Assembly (NCBI RefSeq): GCF_014650815.1
Contig: NZ_BMVR01000001.1
Coordinates: 310,001-374,000 of the forward strand
Direction: 5' to 3'
From: Streptomyces flavofungini
GTDB taxonomy: Bacteria > Actinomycetota > Actinomycetes > Streptomycetales > Streptomycetaceae
Length of the DNA: 64,000 nt
Part shown: positions 63,622 to 64,000 of the stretch, piece after piece
Numbering within the stretch: the stretch's first letter is position 1
Layout of the letters: each line of letters opens with the position of its first letter
Made by a program: the position numbers and the translations under genes
Notes under the pieces: generated by a model
The model's input: only the letters and a program-made list of their open reading frames with translations
Told to the model about the DNA's origin: nothing
The model's database searches: none

Positions 63622-64000
63622 CTAGAACGGGTGGACGCCGACCGGCGTCGCGGGCAGCGGCCCGTAGCCCTCCGCGATCCGGTGGTGATACGTGTCGCGA
63701 TCGATGACTTCGAGGCCCACGATCTCCCACGGCGGCAGCTGCGCGCTCTGCCGGTGCTCGCCCCACAGGCGCAGCGCGACCGCGGCGGCGTCGTGCAGGT
63801 CACGGGCCTCTTCCCAGTAGCGGATCTCCGCGTGGTCCTGGGCGTAGCGGCTGGTGAGCAGGAAGGGGTGGTCGTGGGCGAGCTGTTCCAGGCCGCGCCT
63901 GACCTCTTGGAGGGGCGCCTTGGCGCCGGACACGCTGAGCGTGACGTGCCAGAGGCGGGGTGCGTCGGCCGCCTCGCCGTCGTCGCCGTCCCGCGCCTGG
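63622..64000 (-). CDS. Conserved hypothetical protein, 5' end beyond window
   Basis: Reading to the window edge gives about 125 residues. It includes RLWHVTLSVSGAKAPLQEVRRGL, DHPFLLTSRYAQDHAEIRYW and the C-terminal YGPLPATPVGVHPF. A GTG lies at 63933, but the frame stays open and conserved-looking upstream of it, so the true start is probably outside. A streptomycete protein of unknown role. Confidence 0.7.
   Translation of the reverse strand, partial: QARDGDDGEAADAPRLWHVTLSVSGAKAPLQEVRRGLEQLAHDHPFLLTSRYAQDHAEIRYWEEARDLHDAAAVALRLWGEHRQSAQLPPWEIVGLEVIDRDTYHHRIAEGYGPLPATPVGVHPF

Overview
The window is high-GC (roughly 70% or more) actinobacterial chromosome, almost certainly from a Streptomyces core region. 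The evidence is the codon use, the frequent GTG starts, and a gene order (dnaJ-hrcA, hemW, lepA/rpsT, holA, comEC-comEA, leuS, rsfS, nadD, proA) that I recall from the S. coelicolor core. No prophage, IS element, rRNA operon or CRISPR array is visible. Most genes are on the minus strand and sit in short co-directional runs.

Layout. 0-4.6 kb: the end of a DHA2-type MFS exporter, convergent with YjbR - CNNM/CBS protein - YbeY - PhoH. 4.8-15 kb: PfkB kinase, adenosine/adenine deaminase, RNase Z, HIT protein, tricorn-like S41 protease, a small lipoprotein, a VOC protein, RsmE and a nitronate monooxygenase. 15-20.5 kb: dnaJ-hrcA behind a CIRCE operator, divergent from an MBL hydrolase and a DUF3097 protein, then hemW. 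20.7-28.2 kb: a signalling island with a SpoIIE-type phosphatase divergent from a 1620-residue poly-HAMP hybrid histidine kinase and a stand-alone response regulator (OsaA/OsaB-like architecture). 28.3-36 kb: long-chain acyl-CoA ligase, lepA, rpsT, holA, a small acidic protein and a YceI fusion. 36-42.3 kb: comEC, comEA, a DegV protein and an anchored coiled-coil protein. 42.8-46 kb: leuS with a 5' leader. 46-49.2 kb: a heme-b-type membrane protein translationally coupled to a NuoF-like/ferredoxin fusion. 49.4-54.3 kb: two identical tRNA-Ala(GGC) genes bracketing a GT87 glycosyltransferase, two zinc-ribbon mini-proteins, an MFS exporter and its divergent XRE-type regulator. 54.3-61.9 kb: a phosphatase, rsfS, a LytR_C cell-envelope protein, nadD, two small single-TM proteins, an M48 protease and two membrane proteins sharing a short motif. 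62-64 kb: proA and a partial gene at the edge.

The most noteworthy observations are: (1) a leuS leader on the minus strand with a 12-codon ORF carrying Leu-Leu-Leu (two rare CTT codons), an 11-bp long-range helix, an internal hairpin and a U-tract terminator, which looks like ribosome-mediated attenuation; (2) a coupled pair that could be a membrane electron-transfer module, in which the predicted membrane subunit has the paired-His spacing of bis-heme ferric-reductase/NOX domains and the soluble subunit is a NuoF-like flavoprotein with one Fe-S cysteine missing and a fused [3Fe-4S]-type ferredoxin; (3) the poly-HAMP kinase with exact 276-bp repeats beside a SpoIIE phosphatase; (4) a paralogous membrane-protein pair with the shared SVVFDExFVRAA motif upstream of proA.
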